Below are positions 1-9,466 of a stretch of 64,000 bases of DNA, in pieces. Source of the DNA: Bacteroidota bacterium (GTDB lineage: Bacteria; Bacteroidota; Ignavibacteria; Kapaibacteriales; UBA2268); contig JAJXYC010000013.1 of assembly GCA_021780815.1 (NCBI GenBank), forward strand, positions 124,001 through 188,000, read 5' to 3'. A program made the position numbers and the translations under genes. Position 1 is the stretch's first letter, and each line of letters begins with the position of its first letter. The notes under the pieces were generated by a model. The model did not search any database. It had not been told where the DNA came from and saw only the letters and a list, made by a program, of their open reading frames with translations.

Positions 1-119
1 TGGAAATACACTTTGTAATACCACTTGCATTATATAATTATTACAACAAGATATTTCAGAATACTATATCTTCATTCCAATTGATAAAAATTCCTGAAAA
101 AATAAAAGATAAAAAATGA
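1..119 (+). CDS. 3' end of an upstream gene, 5' part outside the window
   Basis: The frame beginning at base 3 stays open for 38 codons and stops at TGA 117-119, while the other two forward frames stop within the first 40 bases. The visible tail is hydrophobic and aromatic and then ends in a charged, Lys-rich stretch (EKIKDKK). That fits the C-terminus of a real protein ending 35 bases before porX, possibly in the same transcript. Too little is left to name the family. An open stretch this short could also be chance. Confidence 0.45.
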   Translation, partial: EIHFVIPLALYNYYNKIFQNTISSFQLIKIPEKIKDKK

Positions 120-154
120 TAATTAATTTACTCTATTAATTAACAGAAGGTAAA

Positions 155-1723
155 ATGAGTAAAGGAAAGCTTCTTTGGATTGATGACGAAATTGAATTGC
201 TTCGTCCTCATATAATTTTATTAAAAGAAAAAGGTTACGATGTCGAAATAGCTTCCAATGGTGAAGATGGAATTGAATTAGTTAAAGCTAATCATTTTGA
301 CATTGTGTTTTTAGATGAAACAATGGTTGGTCTTACGGGATTAGAGACATTACCTGTAATAAAAAAAATTGACCCTGCAACTTCAGTTGTTATGGTTACA
401 AAGAATGAAGCAGAAAGTTTAATGGATGATGCTATTGGTAAATCAATAGATGATTATTTAACTAAACCTGTAAATCCAACACAAATACTGCTTACCTGCA
501 AGAAATTTATAGAAGAAGATAAAATTAAACAAGCCAGTTTTATCCAAAATTTTCTTTCAGGATTTAATCAATTATCACAAAAAATAACATTTTATCAAAA
601 CTGGGACGATTGGGTAGAAATATACCGGCAATTAGTAGATTGGACAATTGAATTAGACCGAATACAAGATACAGGTTTAGAGCAAAGTTTGTTTGACCAA
701 TGGAAAAATGCAAATTTGGAATTTTCAAAATATGTTGAAGAAAATTATAAAAGTTGGCTTACCGATAAGCCAGAGTATGGTAATCCGCCGCTTTCACCGC
801 ATCTATTAAATATGTATCTTGAACCAGCTTTAAAAAAAGGTGGTCCTGTCTTTTTTATTGTTATTGATGGTATGCGATATGACCAATGGCTTGTTATACA
901 AGATTTGTTAAATCCTTATTTTTCAACTAAAATTAATTTTTATTCTTCTATATTGCCAACTGCTACTCCTTATGCACGCAATGCAATTTTTGCTGGTCTT
1001 TATCCTTTGCAAATTAAGCAGTATTATTCACAATGGTGGAATGTTGATTTAAACACCGAAGATCATAAGCAAAATGCTTTTGAAAAAGATTTACTTGAAG
1101 CATGGGTAGATAGAAAAAAAATTAAATTGAAAAACAGATATAATTTTATTAAAGTTTTTGATACAGATTACGGCAAAAAAGTTGAAAGGGAATTTAATGA
1201 AAATATCAATAATCACTTAACTGCAATTGTTATTAATGCAGTTGATATGATTGCTCATTCAAGGTCTGATTATGCAATTTTGAAAGAAATTGCACCGAAC
1301 GAATCCGCTTACCGTTCTCTTACAAAATCTTGGTTTTCACATTCCAGTTTATTCTCTATTTTAAAATTAATTTCAGAAAAAAAAGATGCAACAGTTATAA
1401 TTACAACTGACCACGGCACAGTAAGATGTATGCGAGGAATACAAGTTTTAGGCGATAAAGATACATCAACAAATTTGCGATACAAATTCGGTAAAAATGT
1501 AAAAACAGATTCAAGAAATGCTATGTTAATTAAGAATTTGGAAGAAATTAGAATTCCTAAACAAGGTATTTCTGTTAGTAATTATATTGCCAAAGAAGAT
1601 GCCTATTTCGTTTATCCTACCGATTATCATTTTTATTTAAGCAAATACAGAGATAGTTTCCAACATGGCGGTATTTCATTAGAAGAAATGATTATTCCAG
1701 TTAATATATTAGAACCAAGATAG
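155..1723 (+). CDS. porX: PorX-type response regulator with PglZ effector domain
   Basis: 522 residues. The N-terminal receiver (about 1-120) has the acidic pair D10-D11, phospho-acceptor D54 in FLDETM, T82 and K104. After a helical linker comes a PglZ / alkaline-phosphatase-superfamily domain (about 205-520) with FFIVIDGMRYDQW and TTDHGT metal-site motifs. This two-domain build is that of PorX, which in Bacteroidota works with the kinase PorY and an ECF sigma factor to control the type IX secretion system; its PglZ domain is a metal-dependent phosphodiesterase. The ATG follows AGAAGG at 145-150. No kinase gene is adjacent, as is usual for this orphan regulator. Family assignment is firm; the T9SS role here is inferred. 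Confidence 0.9.
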   Translation: MSKGKLLWIDDEIELLRPHIILLKEKGYDVEIASNGEDGIELVKANHFDIVFLDETMVGLTGLETLPVIKKIDPATSVVMVTKNEAESLMDDAIGKSIDDYLTKPVNPTQILLTCKKFIEEDKIKQASFIQNFLSGFNQLSQKITFYQNWDDWVEIYRQLVDWTIELDRIQDTGLEQSLFDQWKNANLEFSKYVEENYKSWLTDKPEYGNPPLSPHLLNMYLEPALKKGGPVFFIVIDGMRYDQWLVIQDLLNPYFSTKINFYSSILPTATPYARNAIFAGLYPLQIKQYYSQWWNVDLNTEDHKQNAFEKDLLEAWVDRKKIKLKNRYNFIKVFDTDYGKKVEREFNENINNHLTAIVINAVDMIAHSRSDYAILKEIAPNESAYRSLTKSWFSHSSLFSILKLISEKKDATVIITTDHGTVRCMRGIQVLGDKDTSTNLRYKFGKNVKTDSRNAMLIKNLEEIRIPKQGISVSNYIAKEDAYFVYPTDYHFYLSKYRDSFQHGGISLEEMIIPVNILEPR

Positions 1724-1758
1724 GACTTCTGATAAGCTTGAAGAATTAAAGATAGAAC

Positions 1759-1788
1759 AACAGGTTGTCTTAAACAAGGCAACCTGTT
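1759..1788 (+). terminator. Terminator-like hairpin after porX
   Basis: A 13-base-pair stem (1759-1771 with 1776-1788, one G-T pair) closes on a 4-base AAAC loop, 35 bases after the porX stop codon. Only a short, mixed T stretch follows, so it may end transcription weakly or protect the 3' end of the message. Confidence 0.6.
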
Positions 1789-1872
1789 ATTTAAGTAAAA
1801 TAGTTAATGTAATCAGATAAAGGCTTTGATTGCTTTCTAATTGCATAACGTGGTGTTTTTTATGTTTTTTTG

Positions 1873-1880
1873 TAATTTTG
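1873..1880 (+). promoter_or_regulatory. Bacteroidota-type -7 promoter element before the LOG gene
   Basis: TAATTTTG fits the Bacteroidota -7 consensus TAnnTTTG and lies 25 bases before the GTG start at 1905, the distance seen for several other genes in this window. I see no good -33 TTG at the usual spacing. Confidence 0.4.
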
Positions 1881-1904
1881 TAAATTATAATATAAGAGTA
1901 TTAA

Positions 1905-2774
1905 GTGAAATTTAATAAACAAGACAAAATATTAACAAGCAATAAAGCCTATGACAATTTCGAGTTTATCCATAGCAGTGATGGACGAATAATGCGAATA
2001 ATGGCTGAATATATTTACCCTGAACAATATTTAAAAAGAAGGAATGTGAAAGGGGCAATAGTATTTTATGGTTCTGCAAGAACATTATCAAGAGATCATT
2101 ATGATGCTAAAATGAAACTTTTGCAAACAGAATTAAAGCAACAATCTTTATATCAGAGCAAACAAGAGATAAAAAATAAAATTTTGGCATTAGAAAAAAT
2201 TGAGGATATTACTAATTATTATGAGGAAGCCGTAGAGTTATCTAAAATGTTAGCAGAATGGTTAGCGAAAAATCCATCGACAAAAAATTATTTTATTACA
2301 TCTGGGGGCGGTCCTGGAATGATGGAAGCTGCGAATCTTGGTTCTTATCTTGCTCAACGTGATAATATTGGGTTTAACATCAGTTTACCATTTGAGCAAA
2401 AGCCAAATAAGTTTATCACTCCCGAACTTAACTTTGAATTTCATTACTTCTTTATGAGGAAATTTTGGTTTGTATATTTAGCAAAAGCAATCGTAACTTT
2501 GCCTGGAGGATTTGGAACATTAGATGAGTTAATGGAAATATTAACTTTACGGCAAACTGCCAAAGTTACAAAACCATTGCCTATTGTACTTTATGGCGAA
2601 AGTTTTTGGAAGAAATTAATTGACATTGATTTGCTTGTTGAAAAGGGAATGATTGAAGAAAAAGATTTAAAATTATTTAAATATTGCAATACTCCACAAG
2701 AGGCATTCGATTATATTACAACTGAATTAGAAAAAACGTTCACAAGGAAGGATACACATTTATCTCTTAAATAA
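1905..2774 (+). CDS. LOG family protein (lysine-decarboxylase-like Rossmann fold)
   Basis: 289 residues with a GTG start at 1905. The core carries the two LOG signatures: a glycine-rich GGGPGMMEA near residue 133 and PGGFGTLDE at 200-208. LOG proteins bind nucleotides; the family includes cytokinin-activating phosphoribohydrolases and PpnN-type nucleotide hydrolases. This one is longer than plain LOG proteins because of about 60 helical, charged residues between the first beta strand (IVFYGSAR) and the glycine-rich motif. No purine or cytokinin gene is nearby, so the substrate is unknown. The next gene starts 58 bases later. Confidence 0.8.
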   Translation: MKFNKQDKILTSNKAYDNFEFIHSSDGRIMRIMAEYIYPEQYLKRRNVKGAIVFYGSARTLSRDHYDAKMKLLQTELKQQSLYQSKQEIKNKILALEKIEDITNYYEEAVELSKMLAEWLAKNPSTKNYFITSGGGPGMMEAANLGSYLAQRDNIGFNISLPFEQKPNKFITPELNFEFHYFFMRKFWFVYLAKAIVTLPGGFGTLDELMEILTLRQTAKVTKPLPIVLYGESFWKKLIDIDLLVEKGMIEEKDLKLFKYCNTPQEAFDYITTELEKTFTRKDTHLSLK

Positions 2775-2832
2775 GAAATGGCATTATTTTTGCTTATTTA
2801 GTATATAATATATAAAAAATATAGGTGTATAA

Positions 2833-3195
2833 ATGTTAGAGTGGTATAAATGTAAAGGTGATGTTTGGTGTGATTTATTTAAAGTAGATTTAAATCACCC
2901 AGCAATTAAAGAAACCAATGGTGTGTTTGTAATTTGGTATGGAAAAGATGAAGCAAGGAGAGTTTTAAAGGTTGGGCAAGGTAATATCTATCAAGAGCTA
3001 ATAAAGTTACAAAATGATTTAACATTTAAAGCATTTTCGGGGCATGGTGTATCGGTTTCTTGGGCATTGGTTCCTCCTTTGAAACGACCAGGTGTGCTTG
3101 TTTATCTTATTAATTCGCTTTCACCAGCAATTTTAGGGGATACCCCGCCTCGAGCAATCCCAATTAAAGAAAATTTCCCTTGGGATGAACTCTAA
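2833..3195 (+). CDS. Small protein of unknown function, GIY-YIG-like
   Basis: 120 residues. The segment NGVFVIWYGK...LKVGQGNI near residues 29-52 resembles the two beta strands and the glycine turn of a GIY-YIG nuclease domain, but the Tyr and Arg residues needed for cleavage are not clear. The C-terminal half (VSWALVPP, VYLINSLSP, ending FPWDEL) looks like a conserved partner region. I infer a degenerate GIY-YIG fold, probably without nuclease activity. ATG start at 2833. It lies alone between the LOG gene and the convergent TPR gene. Confidence 0.55.
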   Translation: MLEWYKCKGDVWCDLFKVDLNHPAIKETNGVFVIWYGKDEARRVLKVGQGNIYQELIKLQNDLTFKAFSGHGVSVSWALVPPLKRPGVLVYLINSLSPAILGDTPPRAIPIKENFPWDEL

Positions 3196-3217
3196 TACTC
3201 CTGAATTTAAAATCTTT

Positions 3218-3243
3218 TTATTAATTTCAATTATTAATTTCAA
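3218..3243. repeat. 13-base tandem duplication between convergent genes
   Basis: TTATTAATTTCAA occurs twice head to tail (3218-3230 and 3231-3243) with no mismatch, in the short AT-rich gap between convergent genes. No hairpin terminator is visible in this gap. Confidence 0.8.
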
Positions 3244-3322
3244 GTTTTTTATTTGTTTTTTATTAAAATTTGCTAAAACTTAATTTAATAAAAATAGAAT
3301 GAAAGTTTTAATAGAAGGTTCT

Positions 3323-5155
3323 TTAAGATTTTTCTTTCTTATTTCTAATTTCACGAATTAATTTACGAGCATCCTCATAGTAGATTGATTTTGGATGGTT
3401 CATAATAATTTTAGTTAAATTTTCAACTGCATCATCTGTTCTTCCTAATAAATTATATTCTTTCCCTATTTCAAAATAAATAAAATCATCAAATATAGTA
3501 TTTGGGAATTTATCTAAAATGGCTTTATAATCATCTATACTTTGTTCATATTGATTTAAATTGAAATGAATATTTGCAATTTTCATTAATGCTTGTTGTG
3601 CTAAATCGCTTTGTTCGGCTGCTTCAGCTGCTTCATTATATTTATCAATCGCATTTTTATAATCTTTTTTAAATTCAAGGAATTCAGATTGCGAATATAT
3701 TTCTAAAGCCTTTTTATAACTGATATTAGTTGTTAAAAAGTTCTTTAATTCAAGTGCATCATTTACTGATGTTGTGTTTGAAGCAATATTTATTTTATTT
3801 AAATACACATTTGTGCTGTCAAACTTATTTTCATAAAAATATAGTTTTGCAATTTTGAAATTTGCTTTGTCAACAATTTCTTGATAATTTGAAGAATATT
3901 TTGCAGGAATTGCACTAAGCAACTGTGCATAAATTTTAAGCGATTTATCAAGATTATCGGTCTTTGCATATAAATCAGCTAAAGTGAATTGTGAATTTAC
4001 AAAAATTTCATTTAATCCAAATTTAGCAGTAATTTTATTTAAATAATCTATGGCTTTTTCATTGTCTTTGTCATAATTCATTGAAATGAGTGCAAGTTGG
4101 TAATAGGCATCATATTCATTAGTTGTATTGGGGAATTGCTTAATCATCTTTGAATAAATATCTTTGATTTCATTTAAATTATCTTTCGACAAAGTATTAT
4201 TGAAAATAGCTTTTTGTTGCATTGTTCGAGCAAAGCCATATAATGTAGAAGCTAAAAGTGAAGGGAAATTCTTATTTTTTGCATTGTCTATAATATAAGA
4301 ATAAGACTTCAAAGCGACGTCAAACTGATTATCATTTAAAGATTGTTGTGCAAAATTTAAAATTTCTCTAAAATCGGCATTGACTAATTTATCATATATT
4401 ACTATTTCGTCAAAAGCTTTGTTATAATCACTAACAGAACGTAAGAACCATACATACAAATAAATTAGCTCAATATTATTTGGATTTTGTGCTAATCTTT
4501 TTTCTATGCCTAATCTAACCGTCTCTTTGCCTTGTTGGTTTAACATAAGAGCGTATAAACGACCTTCTGTTAATGATATATTTCTTGTTAAATTGTAATT
4601 AATTAAAATTTCATTTACTGCATTACTATAGTCGCCTAACAAAGTGTAAATCTTAGACAATTCATCAGCAAAAATATTAGGGTTACCCATTTCTTTCCGT
4701 GCTTCTAAAAATATATCTCTGACTTTATCATATTGTCTTAAATCAAATAAACTTTGAGTTAAGAGTAAAAAGTTTTCTTTGGTTTTTGCTAATTTTTTTG
4801 CTTTGTCCCAAGCATCATTTGCTTCATTAGGAAAACCTTTTAACCAATAAGCTTCTCCAAGCAATATATTGGTAATTAGATTTGGAGTTTGTTGAATTCT
4901 TTCTTTTAAATAATCTAAATAATCTGTATATTTATTTAGTTCTTTTATAGTTCTTGCCCAATTTTCCAAGTAAGCATCTTCTTTAAGATTGTTTTGTGCT
5001 AATTCAAGGTAGAGACGTGCGGCATTCTCTAAATCGCCATTTTGTTCATAATTCTTTGCAAGTTCATATTTTCGTGCTTCGAGTGTTTGAGAAAAACTTT
5101 CTGTTGTCAAAATAATAATGAACAAAAAAAGTGCTGCAATATATTTTATATACAT
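3323..5155 (-). CDS. Periplasmic tetratricopeptide-repeat protein
   Basis: 610 residues with an N-terminal signal peptide (hydrophobic AALFLFIIILTT, likely cut after SFSQ near residue 23). Nearly all of the rest is helical TPR-type repeats, with recurring patterns such as A..YLELAQ, GEAYWLKG, ALISMNYDKD and a C-terminal pair (YEQSIDDYKAILDKFP, AVENLTKIIMNHP) like those of CpoB/YbgF and BamD-like envelope proteins. It is probably a scaffold on the periplasmic side of the envelope. No lipobox is seen, so it should be soluble or bound through a partner. It is transcribed away from pheT; the partner is unknown. Confidence 0.75.
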   Translation of the reverse strand: MYIKYIAALFLFIIILTTESFSQTLEARKYELAKNYEQNGDLENAARLYLELAQNNLKEDAYLENWARTIKELNKYTDYLDYLKERIQQTPNLITNILLGEAYWLKGFPNEANDAWDKAKKLAKTKENFLLLTQSLFDLRQYDKVRDIFLEARKEMGNPNIFADELSKIYTLLGDYSNAVNEILINYNLTRNISLTEGRLYALMLNQQGKETVRLGIEKRLAQNPNNIELIYLYVWFLRSVSDYNKAFDEIVIYDKLVNADFREILNFAQQSLNDNQFDVALKSYSYIIDNAKNKNFPSLLASTLYGFARTMQQKAIFNNTLSKDNLNEIKDIYSKMIKQFPNTTNEYDAYYQLALISMNYDKDNEKAIDYLNKITAKFGLNEIFVNSQFTLADLYAKTDNLDKSLKIYAQLLSAIPAKYSSNYQEIVDKANFKIAKLYFYENKFDSTNVYLNKINIASNTTSVNDALELKNFLTTNISYKKALEIYSQSEFLEFKKDYKNAIDKYNEAAEAAEQSDLAQQALMKIANIHFNLNQYEQSIDDYKAILDKFPNTIFDDFIYFEIGKEYNLLGRTDDAVENLTKIIMNHPKSIYYEDARKLIREIRNKKEKS

Positions 5156-5305
5156 TATTTTACGCTATTGAAAAGTTATTAATTTGACGAAATAGATGTT
5201 TGAATATTTATTCTTAATTTTGATAAAAATTTGTGTCTTATTTCTGTAATTTCCCAATTCGTGAAATATTTAGTGAATTTATGTATTTATAGCAATTCAA
5301 AGGAA

Positions 5306-5334
5306 TTGTAAAATTGCAAATTGTTTTATATTTG
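5306..5334 (+). promoter_or_regulatory. Bacteroidota-type promoter (-33 and -7) before pheT
   Basis: A -33 TTG at 5306-5308 and a -7 TATATTTG at 5327-5334 are 18 bases apart, matching the Bacteroidota housekeeping sigma consensus. A second -7-like TAATTTTG lies at 5349-5356. Use of the first would give a leader of about 110 bases before pheT, possibly containing control signals, although I see no clear leader peptide. Confidence 0.5.
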
Positions 5335-5451
5335 CTTAAAAAATTACTTAATTTTGTTTTAAATTATAAAAGTTATAAGCAAAATTCTTAATTTTGAAAT
5401 TCTTTTCATTTAATTTTATAATATTTTAAAATTTAATCAAGTTGGGAAAAA

Positions 5452-7869
5452 ATGAAAATATCATTGAAATGGTTAAAAGAATTTGTTAATATTGATGTAA
5501 CACCGTCAGAAATAGACAAAGTTTTAACAGATTTAGGAATTGAAGTAGAAAAAATTATATACAATCGGGAAAAATACAATAATTTTTTCATAGGGGAAGT
5601 GTTAAAAAGCGAATTTGTAGAAGGTTCCGACCATTTGCATTATTGCGAAGTAACAACAGGCAAAGAACAACACAAAGTAATTTGTGGCGCTCCTAATGTT
5701 GCCGTTGGTCAAAAAGTGATAATTGGAATTGCTGGTGCAATAGTTCCTGTAAATGGTTTAAAACTTGAAAAAAGAAAAATCAAAGGTTACGAATCAAATG
5801 GTATGATATGTTCTCAATATGAATTAGAAATAAGTGAAGACCATAGTGGAATTTGGGTATTACCTAACGATGTAAAAATTGGTATGCCTCTTTATGAATA
5901 TTTAGATGAAGATGACGTGATTTTTGAAATTTCAATTACTCCTAATCGTGGAGATTGTTTATCTCATCTTGGAATTGCTAGAGAAATAGCGGCATTTTAT
6001 AAGAAAGAAATTACGTTCCCATCTGTTAATCCAATCAATTCAAGTGAGGATGTTTTTAAATATGTAAATGTGATTATTGAATCGAAAGAGTTAAATCCTC
6101 GATATACTGCTAAAGTTGTTAAAAATGTAACTGTAAAAGAATCGCCTGATTGGTTAAAGAAAAAATTAAATTCAGTCGGTCTCAGACCGATTAACAATAT
6201 TGTAGATGTAACTAACTTGATTTTAATGGAAATCAATCAGCCTCTTCACGCTTTTGATTTAGACCGTATAGCAAACCATACAATTATAATACGTCATCCA
6301 CAAGATGGTGAAAAATTCATTACTTTGGATAGCAAAGAAAGAGTTCTTGATAGCGAAATGTTGATGATTTGTGATAATAATAGTCCAATAGCAATTGCAG
6401 GGGTGATGGGCGGAGAAAACACAGAAATTTCCGAAGGGACAAAAAATGTATTAATTGAATCGGCTTATTTTAATCCAAGTTCAATCCGCAGAACTTCTAA
6501 AAAATTAGGAATCCAAAGTGAGGCGGCATATCGATTTGAACGTGGTGTTGATTATGATATGATTGATTATGCCGCTAATCGTGCTGCTGAACTCATCGCT
6601 GAATTAAGTGGTGGAGAAATCGTTAGTGGAATTATTGATGTAAAAGCTAAAATTGTTGGAAAAAACTCAATTAATTTAAATATTGCGAAATCTAACAAAA
6701 TCATTGGTCATTATATTTCAAAAACTCAAGTAATTGATTTACTTCATAGATTAAACTTCAAAATTACAGAAATTGATGAAGATAATTTAATTGTAGTTCC
6801 TCCTTCTTATAGGAATGATATAGAAATAGAAATTGATGTTATAGAAGAAATTGCTCGACTTTATGGTTATGATAATATAGAACCTCAATATGTATCTCAA
6901 ATTGATTCAAACTCCCAAGGGATACCTGCCGCACTTTCTTTACCTAAAAGCCGTAATATTATTAGGAACTTTTTTGCTAATCGTGGATTTAACGAGATTT
7001 TAACACAAAATATGATTGAACCTAAAATTGCTATGCAGTTTACTAATAATTTGATTGAAATTGCCAATCCTTTGGGTGAAGAACTTTCTATTATGAGACC
7101 TTCTATGTTGCCTTCTGTTTTGAAATCCATTTCAAATAATATCCGGGTTGGGAATAGCTCTATTAAATTCTTTGAAATTGGGAAAATTTTCTTGCCTTCT
7201 GAAAATCAGAAGAACTTTATTAAAGAAATTAGCGAAGAGGAAAATTTAATTGTTGCTCTTTATGGTGAAAATACAAATAAGCAATGGGGAATAACAAACC
7301 GTAACTTTGATTTTTTTGATATTAAAGGCATTGCAACTGAACTTTTTGATTTTTTGAAAGTTAATAAATTTAAATTTACTTCAAACGATGAACCTATAAA
7401 AGGTTATTCTCCTAATTCTTTATTTATATCGGTTAATAAACAAAATATTGGTGTTATTGGTGAAGTCGCCAAAGATTTACTTAAACAATATGATATAGAA
7501 AAGAAGGTTTATATTTTTGAATTGCAATTGAATAAATTCTATGAGTTAAAATTTGAAGAAGCAAAATATCAAAAAATTTCGCCTTTCCCACCGATATTAA
7601 GGGATTTAGCTTTTATTGTTGATAAAAATATTCCTGCTGGACAAATCTTTAGTGAAATTAACTCTCTGGGTGGTAATTATTTGAAAGAATTAAATTTATT
7701 CGATTTATATGAAGGTAAATCTATTTCAGAAGGTCAAAAAAGTATTGCGTTTAATTTAGTTTTTTCTTCTGATGCCAAAACTTTAACAGATGCGGAAATT
7801 GAGCCATTGATGTTGAAAATTATTGCAAAAATTGAAACAAAATTCCATGCAACTTTAAGAAAAATATAA
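5452..7869 (+). CDS. pheT: Phenylalanine-tRNA ligase, beta subunit
   Basis: 805 residues, the full length of bacterial PheT. The order is: an N-terminal domain (MKISLKWLKEFVNID), an EMAP-like tRNA-binding domain about 40-150 (KVICGAPNV, GYESNGMICS), the B3/B4 editing domain with RPINNIVDVTN and GVMGGENTE, the B5 domain, a catalytic-like core (RPSMLPSVLKSI) and the C-terminal anticodon-binding FDX-ACB domain (FPPILRDLAFIV, about 710-805). It forms the alpha2-beta2 enzyme that charges tRNA-Phe in the cytoplasm. pheS is not adjacent, so the two subunits are encoded apart. Confidence 0.97.
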   Translation: MKISLKWLKEFVNIDVTPSEIDKVLTDLGIEVEKIIYNREKYNNFFIGEVLKSEFVEGSDHLHYCEVTTGKEQHKVICGAPNVAVGQKVIIGIAGAIVPVNGLKLEKRKIKGYESNGMICSQYELEISEDHSGIWVLPNDVKIGMPLYEYLDEDDVIFEISITPNRGDCLSHLGIAREIAAFYKKEITFPSVNPINSSEDVFKYVNVIIESKELNPRYTAKVVKNVTVKESPDWLKKKLNSVGLRPINNIVDVTNLILMEINQPLHAFDLDRIANHTIIIRHPQDGEKFITLDSKERVLDSEMLMICDNNSPIAIAGVMGGENTEISEGTKNVLIESAYFNPSSIRRTSKKLGIQSEAAYRFERGVDYDMIDYAANRAAELIAELSGGEIVSGIIDVKAKIVGKNSINLNIAKSNKIIGHYISKTQVIDLLHRLNFKITEIDEDNLIVVPPSYRNDIEIEIDVIEEIARLYGYDNIEPQYVSQIDSNSQGIPAALSLPKSRNIIRNFFANRGFNEILTQNMIEPKIAMQFTNNLIEIANPLGEELSIMRPSMLPSVLKSISNNIRVGNSSIKFFEIGKIFLPSENQKNFIKEISEEENLIVALYGENTNKQWGITNRNFDFFDIKGIATELFDFLKVNKFKFTSNDEPIKGYSPNSLFISVNKQNIGVIGEVAKDLLKQYDIEKKVYIFELQLNKFYELKFEEAKYQKISPFPPILRDLAFIVDKNIPAGQIFSEINSLGGNYLKELNLFDLYEGKSISEGQKSIAFNLVFSSDAKTLTDAEIEPLMLKIIAKIETKFHATLRKI

Positions 7870-7957
7870 AATTGTGTTGTTTTTTTGAAACAATTTCTCT
7901 TAATTTTCTTTTTCTTTTCTTTTTTTTTATTAATTTGACTTTTTTTTTATATCAATT

Positions 7958-9337
7958 ATGTTAAATGATTTTTCCCAATCTGAAATTAAAAGTGAAAAAC
8001 TAAAAAATTCCATTTCAAAAATTTGGGAGATTGTTAATTTATTACTTTCGCAACTGAAAGATTTAATTACTAAAAATCAAAATCTATCTTCTACGATTGC
8101 CTCAATTAAAGAAGAATTAACTTCAAAGAATTTATTAATTGATAAACTTCAAAACAACTTATTAATACTCCAAGAAGAAGTAAAATCTTTAAATGGATAC
8201 AGCAAAGCTTTAAATGCAAAGAATTTGCAAATCACTAATGAAAACAATGCTTTAATAGAACAATATAACATATTGAAAAATATTGAAGTGGAAAGAACGG
8301 AATTGGAAGAAAAATTTGTTGAGTTAAAAAATCAATTAGAAAACAACAATTCTTTGAAATTAAATTTTGAGGCAGCAAAAAAATCAATTAGTGAAAAAAA
8401 TAATTTGCTTTTAACAAAAGATGAAGAAATATCCAAGTTGAAAAACAATATTGCTCAACTTGAAAGTAAAATTATCAATTTTAGTAGAATTGAAAATAAC
8501 TATATCATCACCTTAAACCAGTTAAACCAATTAGAAAATAGTTATAACGACACTTTAAACAGACTTAAAATTAATGATAATGAACTGCTTAAAATAAAGA
8601 ATGAATTATCATTTAAAAATGAGCAATTAACACAATTTGTTCAAAAAATAAATGAATTGCAAACAGAAAAAGAAAGTTTAATAAATTCAATTGCTGAAAA
8701 GGATAATGAAATTTTCTTAATACAAACGGAATTAGAGCAAATTGAAAGCAATTCCTTTGAAAACATCAAACAAATAAATGAATTAGAACAAAAGATAAAA
8801 GCAGACATTTCTGATAAAATACATTTGACTAATTTAATAAAAACTAAATCCAACGAATTCAAGAACTTATCTGAACTTAAAGAACAAATAGAAATAGAAT
8901 TAGATAATTCTCGTAATTTATTAATAAATAAAGAATATGAAATTGACAGATTAAAAAAGGAACTAATCAGTAAATCTAATGAAATGATTAATCAACAAGA
9001 GAAGTTTAGCACATTAGATTTAAAATATAAACAGCTCAATTTCAATTATAATCATTTGCAAAATACGATGGAAGCCTTTACTAATGAAAATGTTAAGAAT
9101 TTAGAAAGTCAGTTAAATAATTTAAAAATTAAGTTGCACGAAGTAAGTGAAAATGAGAATAAATTACAAAATGAATTGTTAGAACAAAAAAAATTATTAA
9201 ATTTAAAAAATGATAAGTTGCAAGAATTAGAAAACTCTTTGCAAGAAGAAAAATCAAATATTAATATGCAAAAGAACTTAATAAAAAATAAATTGCTTGA
9301 TTTGAAAAAATTATTATTAGATAAGAGAGTATTATAA
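7958..9337 (+). CDS. Long coiled-coil protein between pheT and zapA
   Basis: 459 residues, almost entirely heptad-like helix rich in Leu, Asn, Lys, Glu and Ile, from about residue 20 to the C-terminus (KIWEIVNLLLSQLKDLITKNQ at the start, ENSLQEEKSNINMQKN near the end). There is no signal peptide, membrane segment or catalytic motif, so it should be a cytoplasmic filamentous or spacer protein. It sits directly before zapA. In proteobacteria ZapA works with the coiled-coil protein ZapB, and position suggests a similar Z-ring partner; no sequence identity supports this. ATG start after a long T-rich tract (7897-7957). Confidence 0.6.
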   Translation: MLNDFSQSEIKSEKLKNSISKIWEIVNLLLSQLKDLITKNQNLSSTIASIKEELTSKNLLIDKLQNNLLILQEEVKSLNGYSKALNAKNLQITNENNALIEQYNILKNIEVERTELEEKFVELKNQLENNNSLKLNFEAAKKSISEKNNLLLTKDEEISKLKNNIAQLESKIINFSRIENNYIITLNQLNQLENSYNDTLNRLKINDNELLKIKNELSFKNEQLTQFVQKINELQTEKESLINSIAEKDNEIFLIQTELEQIESNSFENIKQINELEQKIKADISDKIHLTNLIKTKSNEFKNLSELKEQIEIELDNSRNLLINKEYEIDRLKKELISKSNEMINQQEKFSTLDLKYKQLNFNYNHLQNTMEAFTNENVKNLESQLNNLKIKLHEVSENENKLQNELLEQKKLLNLKNDKLQELENSLQEEKSNINMQKNLIKNKLLDLKKLLLDKRVL

Positions 9338-9466
9338 TAGAAATATTCTTAAAATGTTAAAAATAAAAGATATATTTAAATCGTTTAATTAAGATAATTC
9401 AAAAAAACATAAATAAACAAAAAAAAATTTTTTAATATAGATATAAGAAATTATTGAAAAAAGGAA

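Noticed and set aside
7868-7896. 7-base inverted repeat just after pheT
   Set aside because: Weak A-T stem with a 14-base loop; the T-rich stretch that follows is general to the gap.
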